Of a DNA stretch of 35,850 bases, positions 1 to 10,538 are shown piece after piece (positions within the stretch are counted from its first letter, which is position 1; each line of letters begins with the position of its first letter). Made by a program: the position numbers and the translations under genes. The DNA comes from Phellopilus nigrolimitatus. Taxonomy: Eukaryota; Basidiomycota; Agaricomycetes; Hymenochaetales; Hymenochaetaceae. The notes beneath the pieces are model-generated. The model saw nothing but the letters and a program-made list of their open reading frames with translations. It made no database searches and had not been told where the DNA came from. Where the stretch lies: NCBI GenBank assembly GCA_021029095.1, contig JAJOHG010000261.1, forward strand, positions 1 through 35,850, written 5' to 3'.

Positions 1-238
1 AAACCACACTCGGACGGCCCCGGTGGCAGGCTTTTTGCTACCGTGAAAAACGTGCTTTTGAATCTGATAGACGAACGAAGTCTGGCGTCGTGCGTGAAAT
101 ATGCCGGTAATCACGAATACGTTGATTCTGCGGTCGTTTTCCGGTCATACTGTACTGACTGAGGGTGGCAGAAGTGGTTGCAGCTTTAACTCTACCCAGG
201 CCGGGGAGAGTACAGTCGGTGACTTGCACGAGAACCTG

Positions 239-1615
239 ATGACTAGGAAGGCGACGCTCCGTCATGTTAAAGACCTCAGGACCACGCTCAACGATCTCTT
301 GGTTATGTCTGAGAAGACGATTAATGATTTGCAAGCCGACCTTCAGCCCCTCGTCTTGGAACATGGCATGAAATCAATTCCCGACGACGTTCTCTCGTTA
401 ATCTTTCACCACTATGTAAATCTCGGTCGTTCTACTTCAGGAGTGAACCCGGTCATTATTTCCCATGTTTGTCGCCGCTTTCGATCACTCGCGCTGGGTC
501 TTCCCGAGTTATGGGCTACTCTGCCTTTAGGCCCAGATCTTGACAAATTCCAAGTATATCTTAGCAGGAGTAGACAATCAGAATTGACCGTTAATTTACG
601 GCAGAAGCATTGTGAATCCTACCTACAGGTTCTCGCAGCGTTGAGCCAACGTTGGACGACTTTTTCGACTGACAGTGACAAACGTTGGGAACGAGAATTG
701 GAAGAAACGTTTGGTTCTCTACAACTCCATTGCCTCGAGTCTCTCGTTCTTTCCTTCGAAATCGGGGAAATAGCCACCAAGAGCTTCTATTCTGAGTGGA
801 GCATGCCCAGGCTTCGCCGCTTATGTGCTTATTACGGTCTTCCTGTCCTGCCCGCTGTTCCCTCATTGACGTCCTGCACACTCTTCTTCGATTGCTCATT
901 TCTAACCCACAAACTGGACTTGGTTTGCTTGCCGAAATTCCTACAATCAATACCGTCTCTCGAACGTCTCTCCCTCGTACTGGCTAATGTTCATCTAACT
1001 TCATTCGACATCCACCCCGAACGTGTTGTGCTTTACAACCTGCAATCGGTTTATTTATCGATCTCAGATGAGGTGGAAATCGCCGATATACAATCTTTGT
1101 TAGACTCACTCGCGTTCCCTAATGTCACAAAATTCGAAGTAGAGCTCCAGGTTCAGCCCAACGGCTCCTGCCTCAGTGAATGGGTTGACTGCCTTTTTCA
1201 GCATACATTTGACATCGTCCGCAGACGCCCAAATCTGCGCTTCCCGAAGCTCAAGGACGTTAGTTTCAGTTTCCGGAGGAAGGAGGAGGAAGCCGAGCTG
1301 TCGACGCTTGACTGCCTATTCGACGAGCGTTTGCATCTGCAGCACATCGCCATCGACGCGCCGAACGTAGTGTCGCCCGCGTACAACGAAGATGATATGT
1401 TCTGCGACCTGAAAACTCTCACGTTGATGCGCTGCGACAAGTTTGACGAGGAGTTCATTAATTTCTTGCATGGGCCGGACGGCCCTCCACCGCTTGAGCG
1501 GATCTCGATCGCGGGATGCCCACAGCTCAAGGAGGCAGACTTGAGAAGGACGTTCCCTAATGCCTCGATACATTGGAGTGCGGACGCGCCGATGGCGGAC
1601 ATCGACTTCTGTTGA
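239..1615 (+). CDS. F-box-like / LRR-type protein
   Basis: This single-exon reading frame has the agaricomycete F-box layout. A short helical lead-in (residues about 1-40, Leu/Asp-rich) is followed by an F-box-like motif around SIPDDVLSLIFHHYV and HVCRRFRSLALGLPELWATL. About 350 residues of irregular leucine-rich repeats follow. Family knowledge: such proteins usually link targets to SKP1-cullin ligases. The substrate cannot be told from sequence. The start at 239 was chosen because the helical lead-in begins there; an in-frame ATG at 101 would add 46 residues of no recognisable character. The stop is TGA at 1613-1615. A membrane-protein gene follows on the same strand. Fold assignment is confident, function is not. 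Confidence 0.8.
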   Translation: MTRKATLRHVKDLRTTLNDLLVMSEKTINDLQADLQPLVLEHGMKSIPDDVLSLIFHHYVNLGRSTSGVNPVIISHVCRRFRSLALGLPELWATLPLGPDLDKFQVYLSRSRQSELTVNLRQKHCESYLQVLAALSQRWTTFSTDSDKRWERELEETFGSLQLHCLESLVLSFEIGEIATKSFYSEWSMPRLRRLCAYYGLPVLPAVPSLTSCTLFFDCSFLTHKLDLVCLPKFLQSIPSLERLSLVLANVHLTSFDIHPERVVLYNLQSVYLSISDEVEIADIQSLLDSLAFPNVTKFEVELQVQPNGSCLSEWVDCLFQHTFDIVRRRPNLRFPKLKDVSFSFRRKEEEAELSTLDCLFDERLHLQHIAIDAPNVVSPAYNEDDMFCDLKTLTLMRCDKFDEEFINFLHGPDGPPPLERISIAGCPQLKEADLRRTFPNASIHWSADAPMADIDFC

Positions 1616-1772
1616 CCATTTTCGAGCTGTATGCCACGCATCTCGCTCTGCTAATACCTGATGTGAATAGACTTCGACAGCGACTGTCTGGGCTGCTAAA
1701 TGTATGTCTCACTGATTTTGGGTCTGAATAACTTAAGCGCTGACACTCTTTGCAGCTTTCCTCCGACCGTTC

Positions 1773-3210
1773 TTGGATCAGCTAACTAGCTTCAAAACCT
1801 ATCGTCCTCTCCACAACACACCATTCGTGCTGCCGCACTTCCTATGCCAACCTCTCGCCTTGCTCCCCCACGCAACCGTATTAAATGTATCTGTCGATGA
1901 TCAATCTGGCGATGAACGGACGGACGCACTCCCTAACTATTTTCCTACTAATGGCTGGACACAGGGAAATGGATGCAGTGGATGCGGGGTCAAACCAGAT
2001 CCAACCGAGGCCTTCGCCAATACATGGCATGATACGACTTCCCATGTGAATGACACAGAACCGAGAACGATAAGCATCAACTTCACAGGTAAAGCCAGAC
2101 TTGTATCCTTGTGCCAAATTTAATTGCCAATGCTTTTGAAGGAACGGCTGTCTATGCGTTTTTCATTCTCCCCGATACAGTTACTACGGCCGGCCTTACG
2201 ATACTCGTCAACATGACCTTCATGCTAGATGGGCAGCCTGCGGGAGAATTTGTGCATATCCCGACGAATAGTACCGGTTTCCTTTATGAACAACCCTGCT
2301 ACGTGAACGATAGTCTGGTGAACGGACCACATCAGCTTTTTATTTCAGCAAATGCCCAGACCAGTGCCTCTTTGATCTTGTTTGATTACTTGCTTTACAC
2401 GTACGTCTTTCTACACATATGAATGTAGATACTAATATAGGGCTTGCAGGACTGACGAAGACGCTACGAGTACTGTGGGGTCATCTTCCGTCGGGCCGAG
2501 TCCATCATCCGCTCCTTCGTCCTTTGCATCCATTTTGCCCTCGCCGAGTCGCCCATCCTCGAATATTGCTCCGGTAGTTGGAGGCGTTGTCGGTGGAGTC
2601 GCGGGTGGGGTTCTCATCGCAGTGCTCTATATCTTCTTGAGACGATACAGAAAAGCTACTTCGGCTGATTCGCATGTCATTCAAACGGATCAAACTCCAA
2701 GAATTTTTCGATGGAATCCTTTCCGGACTATGGATATCCGTGCTTTGTTTGACGCGCATCCAGCAGTCTTTGAGTATGTTCATCTCTAGTATATCTTTTT
2801 ATAGCTAATTGCGGGAATGCTTAAGTCGTCTAATCCTCAGGAACGATATCCATGACCAACAATCGAGGGAATCGACTTTGCACCATGATTTCTCCCAGTC
2901 AAGACAGTCGTCCTTACCTGTAAGGGAGACGGTTAGGCCAATGAACCATCGGGTATTGCATTCCTCCGAGCGACAACACCTTAGACAGCCCGGCGTACAC
3001 CGCGAATTCCACGATTGGCACTCAAATGAGAGAAGACCGTTGCCTGAGCGGCCGATATCTGGAATGAGCTCAAGAAGCCGCTTCAGCGGCGAGGCGGATC
3101 TGCGCAGTCAGGTAGCTGCGTTGCAGGCAGCCGTTATGTCGCAGGAGGAACGACTGAATCGACTGAATCCTGCTGTGGATGCCCCTCCTCGATACGGCCA
3201 CGATCATTAG
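1773..3210 (+). CDS. Receptor-like single-pass membrane protein, copy 1 (5' end unresolved)
   Basis: Four exons fit: up to 2088, 2142-2400, 2450-2773 and 2841-3210 (introns 53, 49 and 67 nt). The ectodomain matches copies 2 and 3: sequon NVS in LNVSVDDQSGD, the pair CSGC, the phrase NTWHDTT, then TAVYAFFILPD and LILFDYLLYTY. A Ser/Pro stalk leads to a Gly/Val-rich membrane segment (VVGGVVGGVAGGVLIAVLY) with an RRYRK stop-transfer signal. The cytoplasmic tail has a coiled coil (DLRSQVAALQAAV) and ends in DAPPRYGHDH, a terminal PPxY motif. Odd: no in-frame ATG precedes the ectodomain and no clean signal peptide is seen. 1773 is a TTG and marks only the start of coding similarity. A good intron (GTATGT at 1701, acceptor ending 1755) lies just upstream, but the exon before it has no in-frame ATG. 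Ligand unknown. The gene may be intact with a missed first exon, or decaying. Confidence 0.68.
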
Positions 3211-3647
3211 ATTGTTCAGTCACAATGATTTTTTGTCGCTTGGGTTATATCGTGTTCACTACTACGAATCTATTTTGGGGGTTTCCTTTCGTCTCCAAGA
3301 CGTTCTATGTTCTCTTTCGTGCGTGGGTTCTGCGTTCCTCTCTGGAGCAAACAGTGGACCCTGTCGATCAAAGGACGTCGGTCAAATGTCGATCATTCAA
3401 GTTCTATAGAGCAAAACATATGGAGAAGCTTCGCATTCAACGACATCCGCAACTTGATCCTTTGGCAACAATAGTAAGTAAATATAAGAGGGGATGACTT
3501 AAGAATATGAAGTACGCACCTAATTTTCTTAGGCAAGAGACTTCGATGAATCTAGGTCTGGATGAATAAATGAGATTCAAAGCTCTTTACCATGATACTA
3601 GTCATCTCGCAGCATTCGAATCAGGATTTCCCTTTTATAGACGACAC
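3211..3647. other. Intergenic, no gene seen
   Basis: AT-rich spacer after the stop of membrane-protein copy 1. Short open frames occur, but none shows a domain, a splice pattern or a homologue in the window. It probably contains the 3' untranslated end of copy 1. Confidence 0.5.
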
Positions 3648-4481
3648 CTAGACCAATGGCAGCCGCTGGAGGTTTGGGCAATACAAATGGTGTAATACGT
3701 ACGCGGAGCAAAGCCGATTGCAATCAAGTTCAAGCGTGGTTAATTTACAGCTACAGATCATCGTGAATTGTTTTCCAGCCGGTAGAGGATTATCTCTGCT
3801 ATCAACCAGACTCAGATCTACATTGAATGATTCCAACACAAAGCAAAGTTCGAGCTACAACATCTCTCAATATTTAATCTCACTACTCTCGACGTCCTAT
3901 CTGTAGGGGTACATTTCAAGGCGAGGCAGATATGTACTAGTACACATTCATTTTGAGCGAATTGTTTAAGGAGTTCATCGACTGCAGCAAAGGTCAAGAA
4001 TAAGGATACTTTGAGTAACGGCAAGCCGGGGTACGAGGTAAAGAGAAAAAGCGAGTGGACGGTTCGATGTGAGTTGGGGCCGTAATAAGCATCAGCAGCA
4101 TATTGAGTAAGGTGGAAGCAGCGAGGATATGATTCGACAGACTTGGTCATCCCTTTAGGAATTCTCGAGGCAGGCAATAGCAAGCTAGAAATGGTGAGAC
4201 AGTTGAACAGCGCCCTCATCGTTGTAGGAAAAGTAATCTAAGCGGATATGCACAAGTGGCTTCGAGCTCACCTGCAGATAAAGAAGATAAGCAAGGACAG
4301 CTTCGCCTTGTATGAGCGTTTGCATCATTTGCAGCGCCCGGCGAGATGCTCTAGCACGATGTGTGATCGTAGTACCGCCGTCGCCCATCGCGAACTGATA
4401 GAACAAATGCATTTCGGTGCCTACCAATGCATACGGTGCGGATGATATCTTTCCAGCTCTCTGAGTATCTTTGGACTTCAC
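3648..4481 (-). pseudogene. Decayed F-box/LRR-type gene
   Basis: Pieces of an F-box-family protein survive in different frames of the minus strand. The upper piece reads GDGGTTITHRARASRRALQ and IRLDYFSYNDEGAVQL. The continuation (FNCLTISSLLLPAS) lies in another frame, with the shift at about 4200-4212. The lower piece (LTTLELDCNRL, LHHLYCPNLQRLPL) looks like leucine-rich repeats. No start codon with an F-box and no consistent splice model joins them. Several changes of frame with recognisable family phrases in the right order indicate a relic. Which functional gene it came from is unknown; it is not an obvious copy of the F-box gene at 239-1615. Confidence 0.5.
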
Positions 4482-5050
4482 TGATCATCATGCAATGATT
4501 TCAAGAAGCAAAGGAATCTTCAGGCAATTATGAGACTATATTATCTAACATGTAAAGTCCAAATCAGCATGTTCAGAAACATGAGTGTACTGTGTCACAC
4601 CTGTAAAATCTGGAGAAGGTCTATCCTTGGAATCATGATTCATATGCTGTGGAATGAGATAATGTAGAGTTGCCGTTAATCAGAGGCCAAACTTCTGTCG
4701 AGCTTAGAACTTGAGCACATTTAACGCTGAGAAGGATGCGATCAACGTTGCCACCCGTAGATCAGATGGAAGTTGTATCCATGCATACTAGAGTAAACCA
4801 ATCGATAAATTATAATGAGCTAGAGAGCATCACCGATATGCAAGGCGAATGGAGACAGGGTTGCTAGAACGCGCGACAAATAACAAAAAAGAATATTGTT
4901 TCCTCCAAGTCTTAGCTTCCAGTTATATCTGATGGGATTGGCGGGGTATAGACGAAAAAATTGAGCAGACTAGGAAAGCGGTTGTGGACTTTTGGAAAGG
5001 TGAATACGTAGCCTGACCCGTCCAGGTCGCATCGGGTAACTGGTGCTTTA
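4482..5050. other. Intergenic, no gene seen
   Basis: AT-rich sequence between the F-box relic and the tail end of membrane-protein copy 2. No open frame of interest, no RNA gene and no repeat was recognised. Confidence 0.5.
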
Positions 5051-5269
5051 CTACCGATGATAATCATACGTTGTATTTTCTTGCTTTGGTTTCCGATCGC
5101 TTGTTCGCAAATTCCTGATTTTCAACTCGAGCTCAGCAACGCGATCACGAAGCTCCGCTTCATAGTCATGTCTTGCACTCTCGTATGCGCTAGTGATTTT
5201 CGTCGGTGTGTCGTTCGGCAACTGTGCGGCTTTCTCGGCCAACAGCCGAGGCTGCTCCGCCGGAGATGC
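5051..5269 (-). other. Open coiled-coil tail beyond the TGA of membrane-protein copy 2
   Basis: After the TGA at 5272-5270 the same minus-strand frame stays open for about 70 codons to a stop at 5051. It encodes a charged heptad-like stretch (ELRDRVAELELKIRNL) and ends TTYDYHR. This resembles the tail coiled coils of copies 1 and 3 in position and character, but lacks their terminal PPxY. A 42-nt GT-AG intron (5293-5252) would remove the TGA in phase and join this tail to the protein. Otherwise it is a relic or a read-through extension. Confidence 0.5.
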
Positions 5270-6619
5270 TCAATGAACGTGGTTCTTGACGACCTCAGGC
5301 CGTCGAGGAAACTCCAACTTTGTCGGGGTGCCCATTCCAACCCCATATCCAAAAATCGACGGCGGAAGCGGGAAGTCAGCGCCTGTGGTTGAGCCTTTCT
5401 TGACAGTGCTTTCGGCGGCAAAAGTGCTGCTCCTTGAGCTGGACAACGGCTCCCAGCTAGAAGTTAAAGGGCGATTTCTGTGCTGGGCGATCGATGTCTC
5501 GTTTTTCTCAGCGATGAAAGGTTCGACGAAGGAATCACGGCTGCTTTTTCGACTTAAATGTCTTCGTACGCAGAGGAAGAAGAGCAGACCGCATGCGACA
5601 AGCGCTAGTCCACCTATGACAGAACCGGCGACAACACCGGTATCAGAATGCCTGTCCGATGTCGCAGACGGGGTAGCAGATGACGTCGGAATTGTTTGGA
5701 AAGCGGAAGATGTCACATTCCCTGGAGTCACGTCTGTGGACCCCGTGGAAGTAAACGTGGCTGAAGGAGACGAGGACTGGAAGGAGTTGGATAGGCCGAC
5801 GTTAGTAGTACGCGTAGATGCTGAGGTTGTTGGTGAGTTCGGCGAGCTTGCGGTAGAAGAAGGCATAACAGGAGATGGCGACGAGATAACCGTCGACGTC
5901 AGACTGGTAATGACCGCCGTCGAGCTTGTCGTATCGGCATCTTCCTCAACACTGGGGCGCCATAACATAAGCTGAGTGTTAATCGAATAGGACGAAAAGT
6001 GAGCATACCTGTAAATCAGGTAATCGAAAAGGATCAACGAGTTTGCTTCTCCAGTCGTCCGGACTTCGAAGATGTGCTGAGAATTCTCGAGGCTCGCATT
6101 GACATAGACAGGTACATTGTATTGATAATCAGTCGTAGGGCTGGGTGAATGTACATAACTGCCGGCATAGCTTCCGTCGAGGGAGAAGGTAACGTTGGTG
6201 AGCGTCGTCACGTATTCCATCACCTCGTTTGCAAGTATGAAAAACACGTAAACAGCAGAACCTATGAAAAGGCATAACAAATCAGACTACGTCAAAATTA
6301 AAAGAATAATGGCGCGACAATTCGACCCACCGGTGAACGTCATCTCGATAGTCCTCACGCCCGATTCCCCTCCTTCTTGCGTCGAGTCGTGCCAGGTGTA
6401 GTCAAACGCCTCCAAAGAGTCCGGTTGCGCCAGGCATTTCGTGCACGTTGCGCCTTGCGCCCATTTATCTTCTGGAGTATAGCTAGGCAAGGCTTGCGTT
6501 CGTTGGTCCCCGTTCTCGTCGTCGACTGTAACATTGACAAGCACGCCTTGTGACCCTCCCAGTGCTGTTAGCAATGCCATAAATTGCAGAGTCGATAGGT
6601 AACGCGCGCGTTGCACCAT
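5270..6619 (-). CDS. Receptor-like single-pass membrane protein, copy 2
   Basis: Exons on the minus strand are 6619-6331, 6261-6009 and 5951-5270. The start is the ATG at 6619-6617, which opens a signal peptide (MVQRARYLSTLQFMALLTAL). The ectodomain has the sequon NVT in VNVTVDDENGD, the pair CTKC, YTWHDST, then SAVYVFFILANE and LILFDYLIYRY. A long Ser/Thr/Pro stalk, probably O-glycosylated, leads to the membrane segment VVAGSVIGGLALVACGLLFF and a basic stop-transfer. The tail is Ser/Arg-rich. The frame ends at a TGA (5272-5270) before the coiled coil that the other copies carry; see the entry at 5051-5269. Intron 2 (6008-5952, 57 nt) is divisible by three and has no stop, so its retention would keep the frame. 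Ligand and role are unknown. The gene faces away from copy 1. Confidence 0.75.
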
Positions 6620-7139
6620 AGTCCCCAAAGTCAAGTTGCAGATTTGAGGCTAGAGAGGCGTCCTTTCCTAGCCTAGACTTCGGCGAGATAGAAGAGCTGA
6701 AAGATAAAGATGCGCGAGTGCATTGTTCGTCGGAAGGTGATCGAAGGACCAAAGCTCTTTTCCTTTCACAAACTGCAAGCACAAGGTTGAGGGGGAAATC
6801 GCATGCGCCGTACAGTGATCATCAATCTGTTTCACTCCTGAGATTGATACATCTTTCATCCTAATTCCGTCGCTTTAAAACGGTACGAGAGCACGGTTTA
6901 TAAGGAAGAACGAGGTACGCAGTGGGGAGGTGTACATACATCAAGTCGATGATCATCGAACTGAAACTGAACAAACCGAAAAGTAAATTGTAAACCGTTC
7001 CCACGAATAAAACCGGATAATCCATAACAAAGTCGATAATTAAAAATTATGTTATACGCTATTCGTGCGATTCAAACGAGTGGCATAAGCAATATAAATC
7101 CATACCTGGGGCGTCTCTAAGTCCAAAAGAATGAAAAAC
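6620..7139. other. Intergenic: presumed promoter of membrane-protein copy 2
   Basis: About 520 bases between the start of copy 2 and the stop of the DnaJ gene, both on the minus strand. It must hold the copy 2 promoter and the DnaJ 3' untranslated end. No convincing TATA element at the right distance and no open frame with a domain was found. Confidence 0.45.
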
Positions 7140-9447
7140 TTAATTCACCTCGCTCGTCGGTCTCTCCTTCGCCGTCGTGAGCCGCTCCGACTCCCGCCGT
7201 GCGCGTGCAGCAGCGCGCGCCTCCGCCTGGATCTGGCTGTGCTTCGACTTGCCTGACGCAGCCTCTGCAACCATCCTGAACATAGCCGCAAAACGAGTGA
7301 GTATTTATATTCTCGCCGGCGCGGCCAACGAGACTGCACGCACCGCTCCAGTTCTCTCCTCTCCTCGGCGGACTCGTCTGGCACCGTATTCCGGAAGATG
7401 TGACCGGTGATCAGCAGCGCCTGAAACCGCAAGAAATATAAGCCTCCAAAATAGCGTGAAGAGTATAGAATCTCATCTCACCTTCGCCCGGTTCATCAAA
7501 ACAACCTCGGACACCGTAGTGTCCTTGAGGATCTTGTCGCATACCTGGTGGAGAGTAATAGTTAGACTTCAATTCCGGTAGATCATTGATTTTGATGACA
7601 CCGACCTCTCGCAACACCTGCATGACCTCGAACCGAGTTCCCCGCCATGATGCTAGCATGATCTACCGTCCAATATGAACAACAGTGCAACCTTAGAAGG
7701 CGCTGTTATAACGTACCTTCCCTGTCATGTCAAGCTCAATCGCCTTCAGTTCTTCCTCTGGGATTTCACCCCGTGCCTGTAACTTCTCCATTTCCTGTCG
7801 AAAGCATGATTTTATCAGTGATCAGTTCAGAAAGCATAAAAACGTAGGTACGAACGACCATGATATGCTGCACGCCGATACTAATAGTTCAAGTTAGTCT
7901 AAAACATCTTTAATTGCCTATGGTCTGCTCACGCGCTCCCGATCACACCCCATGCATCCTTTGCCATTGCACCCTTCTCTTTGAGGCGCGAAAAGAAGCC
8001 GGGGCTGTTGTTATCAAGGTAAAGTTGCGTATCTACAGTGATTAGAGTTGTACCACTTACATGCCGAGGAATTTACGAGACTTCATGAAGGACGTTGCTT
8101 TCATCATGTATACGTTGCCAATGGTGTGTAGAAGCTGTTCGAGGCTCTAATAAGCTTTAATTAAATTAAATTAAATGTATGCGCGTACTTCAACTCCAAA
8201 ACTTTCCAGCTTCAGGTCGTCTGCTTCGCGGTGCATCTTTTGCTGGAACAAGATAGTTTCGGCATCGTTGGGGTCTCCGGGTTGCTGCGCATCGACGAAG
8301 GGCCGAATACGCTCTATCAGCTTGTCTGTCAGCATTTTCACGCGTTCCTCCATCGCTTTACGCCTCTGCTTCTCCAGGTCTTCTAGCTTCTTCTTCTGCT
8401 CCAACGTCAGCTTTTGCTTCCCTTTCCTCTTCCGCAGCTCTTCTGAGGATATAGACGCTTTGGACGAGTCATGGGGTGCCGGCGAGGTCGAGGGCGACAG
8501 AGTCGGCGAGCCGGCGGGTGATACTGACAGGCCCGGAGAGCCTGGAGGGCACGCGGGTCCAGATGTAGAAGAAACGGGCGAGAGAATTTCGTCGACATGT
8601 CCAGCAGGCTTCTCGGGAGATTGGTCCGCAGTTGATGTCGGATGCGCATGATTGTGAAGCGGCGTGGGCGAAGCTACACCAGTCGCCTGGGAATGCGACG
8701 CCTTGATGTCGCGCTCCATATCAGCCTTCTCTTCGTCAGTCATGACCGCCGACGCGACGTTAGTCATCTCCTTCATCAAGGAAATCTCGCCGATCTGTCC
8801 CGCCATGTCAACCCTACACACAAAGGGGAAAGCTAATCTACGCACGTATTCCTCGAAACGCTCTCCTCCGAAGACGTTCGCAAAGAAGCCCGCAGCATCA
8901 TCCATGCCGGGTCCTTCTTTGTCGGTCTGCAAGGGTCGACATCAAGCTACGGAACTCGGGAGACCGGACAACGATGTACGCACCATAGATTTCCCATTCT
9001 TGTCGTAAACCACCCGTAAATTCTAATACGCCGCATAAATTCAATTCCCGGTGATCATTTCCTCAAGACAGATGGAGTACATACAGGATCTGATAGGACT
9101 TGATACGCCTTACTATAGACAGATTGACGTCAGCGCGTCGGTCAGATACACAGCGCTTGACACGGCCCACCTGATGTCTTTGAACTTCTCCTCAGCGTCC
9201 GACGACTTATTCTTGTCCGGATGATACTGTAGTGAAAAGAGGTCGTGCCGTGTCCTTTATGCTCGCGACTCTGGGAATATGAAGCACCTTCATTGCAGCT
9301 TTGCGGTACGCCTTCTTGAGCTCAGTGTCGCTGACATCAGTCGGCACATCTAACTGTCAAAGACATAGCCAAATTTTAGTACGAATCGGAAATGATTTGT
9401 TCGTGCATACACACCAGTTCATAATATTCTGTCTCGACAGGCGCCAT
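7140..9447 (-). CDS. DnaJ-X domain co-chaperone (Caj1/Djp1-type J-protein)
   Basis: About 15 short exons give a J-protein of roughly 505 residues. The start is the ATG at 9447 (MAPVETEYYELLDVP). The J domain fills residues about 6-75 with the HPD motif (YHPDKN), which stimulates Hsp70 ATPase. Next comes AGFFANVFGGERFEEY joined to IGEISLMKEMT, the opening of the DnaJ-X domain. A low-complexity Ser/Pro linker and a Lys/Glu-rich helix follow. The rest of the X domain reads HTIGNVYMMKATSF, PGFFSRLKEKGAMAKDAWGV, WRGTRFEVMQVLREV and ALLITGHIFRNTV, and the protein ends TSEVN before TAA (7142-7140). Yeast relatives are Caj1 and Djp1, the latter helping peroxisomal import. No targeting signal is visible, so a cytosolic place is inferred. 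The intron at 8845-8795 (51 nt) is in phase and stop-free. Divergent to copy 3. Confidence 0.9.
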
Positions 9448-10538
9448 GGTCAAGAGGAAAGACTAGGAAGGAGGGGAAAGGAAGGAGATGTACAAGAGAA
9501 TTGATGAAGGCTGCAAGATCCTTCAGCTGTAAACGGATACCAATAGACTCGGCCGCGCCGGCTGTTACCGAAACATTAATTATGTGCGCTTACCTCCGAG
9601 GCGAGTCAACATTCCTGCTTTTTCTGCTCAACTGAGAGATGAAAACTGGTCGAGTCTGAAAAGAAAATATGAGCAATAATAATCTCAAGTTTGACGATCT
9701 CAAGCTCAGGTGCGCCACCTTCAGTGTCTCCGAAGCGGCTTTACTGCTGCAAGCTGTGCGATCTTGTGGTGCTTGGTTTCGATCATTGATATCTGTGCAG
9801 TCACCAATTACAACCTTTTCCGAGCAGGTCAAGGTCGAGAAGGTTTGTTTAACGATATTCAGGTCTTTCTTGTCTTCACTGAAGAATTAATCTAATCTCC
9901 AAGTACTCATGGTTGCTTGCAGCAAATCAAGTGGAGGAACCGGAAGCAAAAATTTCGATGATCTTGAGTCCGCTGCTTCATACAAGATGGAAACTAACAT
10001 GCCCCTGCCACTGTCATCTGCATCACACTGCCAAGACTGGCGCCGACAAGCTTAGAAATCATGTCTCCCTTGTCGATCAAGATGCACACGGACACAAAGG
10101 CTCTCCTTGTCAACTGCGTTGTTCGCAGCGATGGGTTCTTTGATACGGTGTGCTTGCACAGCTGTGTGGACCAGAGTATGGCAAAGAAAAAACTCCGATT
10201 TTCCAACAATATCAGTCAGTTTGAAGTAATCCCTAGTTGAAGTCTGGCACATTACTTTCGCTGCAATTACTGTACTCGCAATTGAAGCGGGAAAGAAGGT
10301 TCGGAAAAGCTAAAGATTCATCGACGACCGACAGGCAGTCTTCATCACTGATCTCTCCTATACGGTAATTCGATTGCATATCACCGGACATCTTTTTCTT
10401 TCCAAGATAGTAGGACACGTACTCTCTTTCTCTCTCCTCTACCGGCGTCTTCGCCCTCATCCCCTCATTTTTATTCTGACGATTCTCAGTTCTCTAGAGC
10501 AGCTCGTTCACAAAGCGAATGGAGCATTGCCTGGAGCT
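9448..10538. other. Divergent intergenic region, no gene seen
   Basis: Spacer of about 1.1 kb between the DnaJ gene (minus) and membrane-protein copy 3 (plus); it must contain both promoters. Small open frames occur on both strands, but none shows a domain or a convincing splice pattern. An open frame runs upstream of 10539, in frame with copy 3, but contains no ATG. Confidence 0.5.

Noticed and set aside
5286..5975. Plus-strand frame of 229 codons
   Set aside because: Antisense to the stalk, membrane segment and tail of membrane-protein copy 2, where Ser/Thr codons keep the opposite strand open.
8175..8651. Long plus-strand open frame opposite the DnaJ gene
   Set aside because: It is antisense to the Lys/Glu- and Ser/Pro-rich exon of the J-protein; the Ser/Phe-rich product has no domain.
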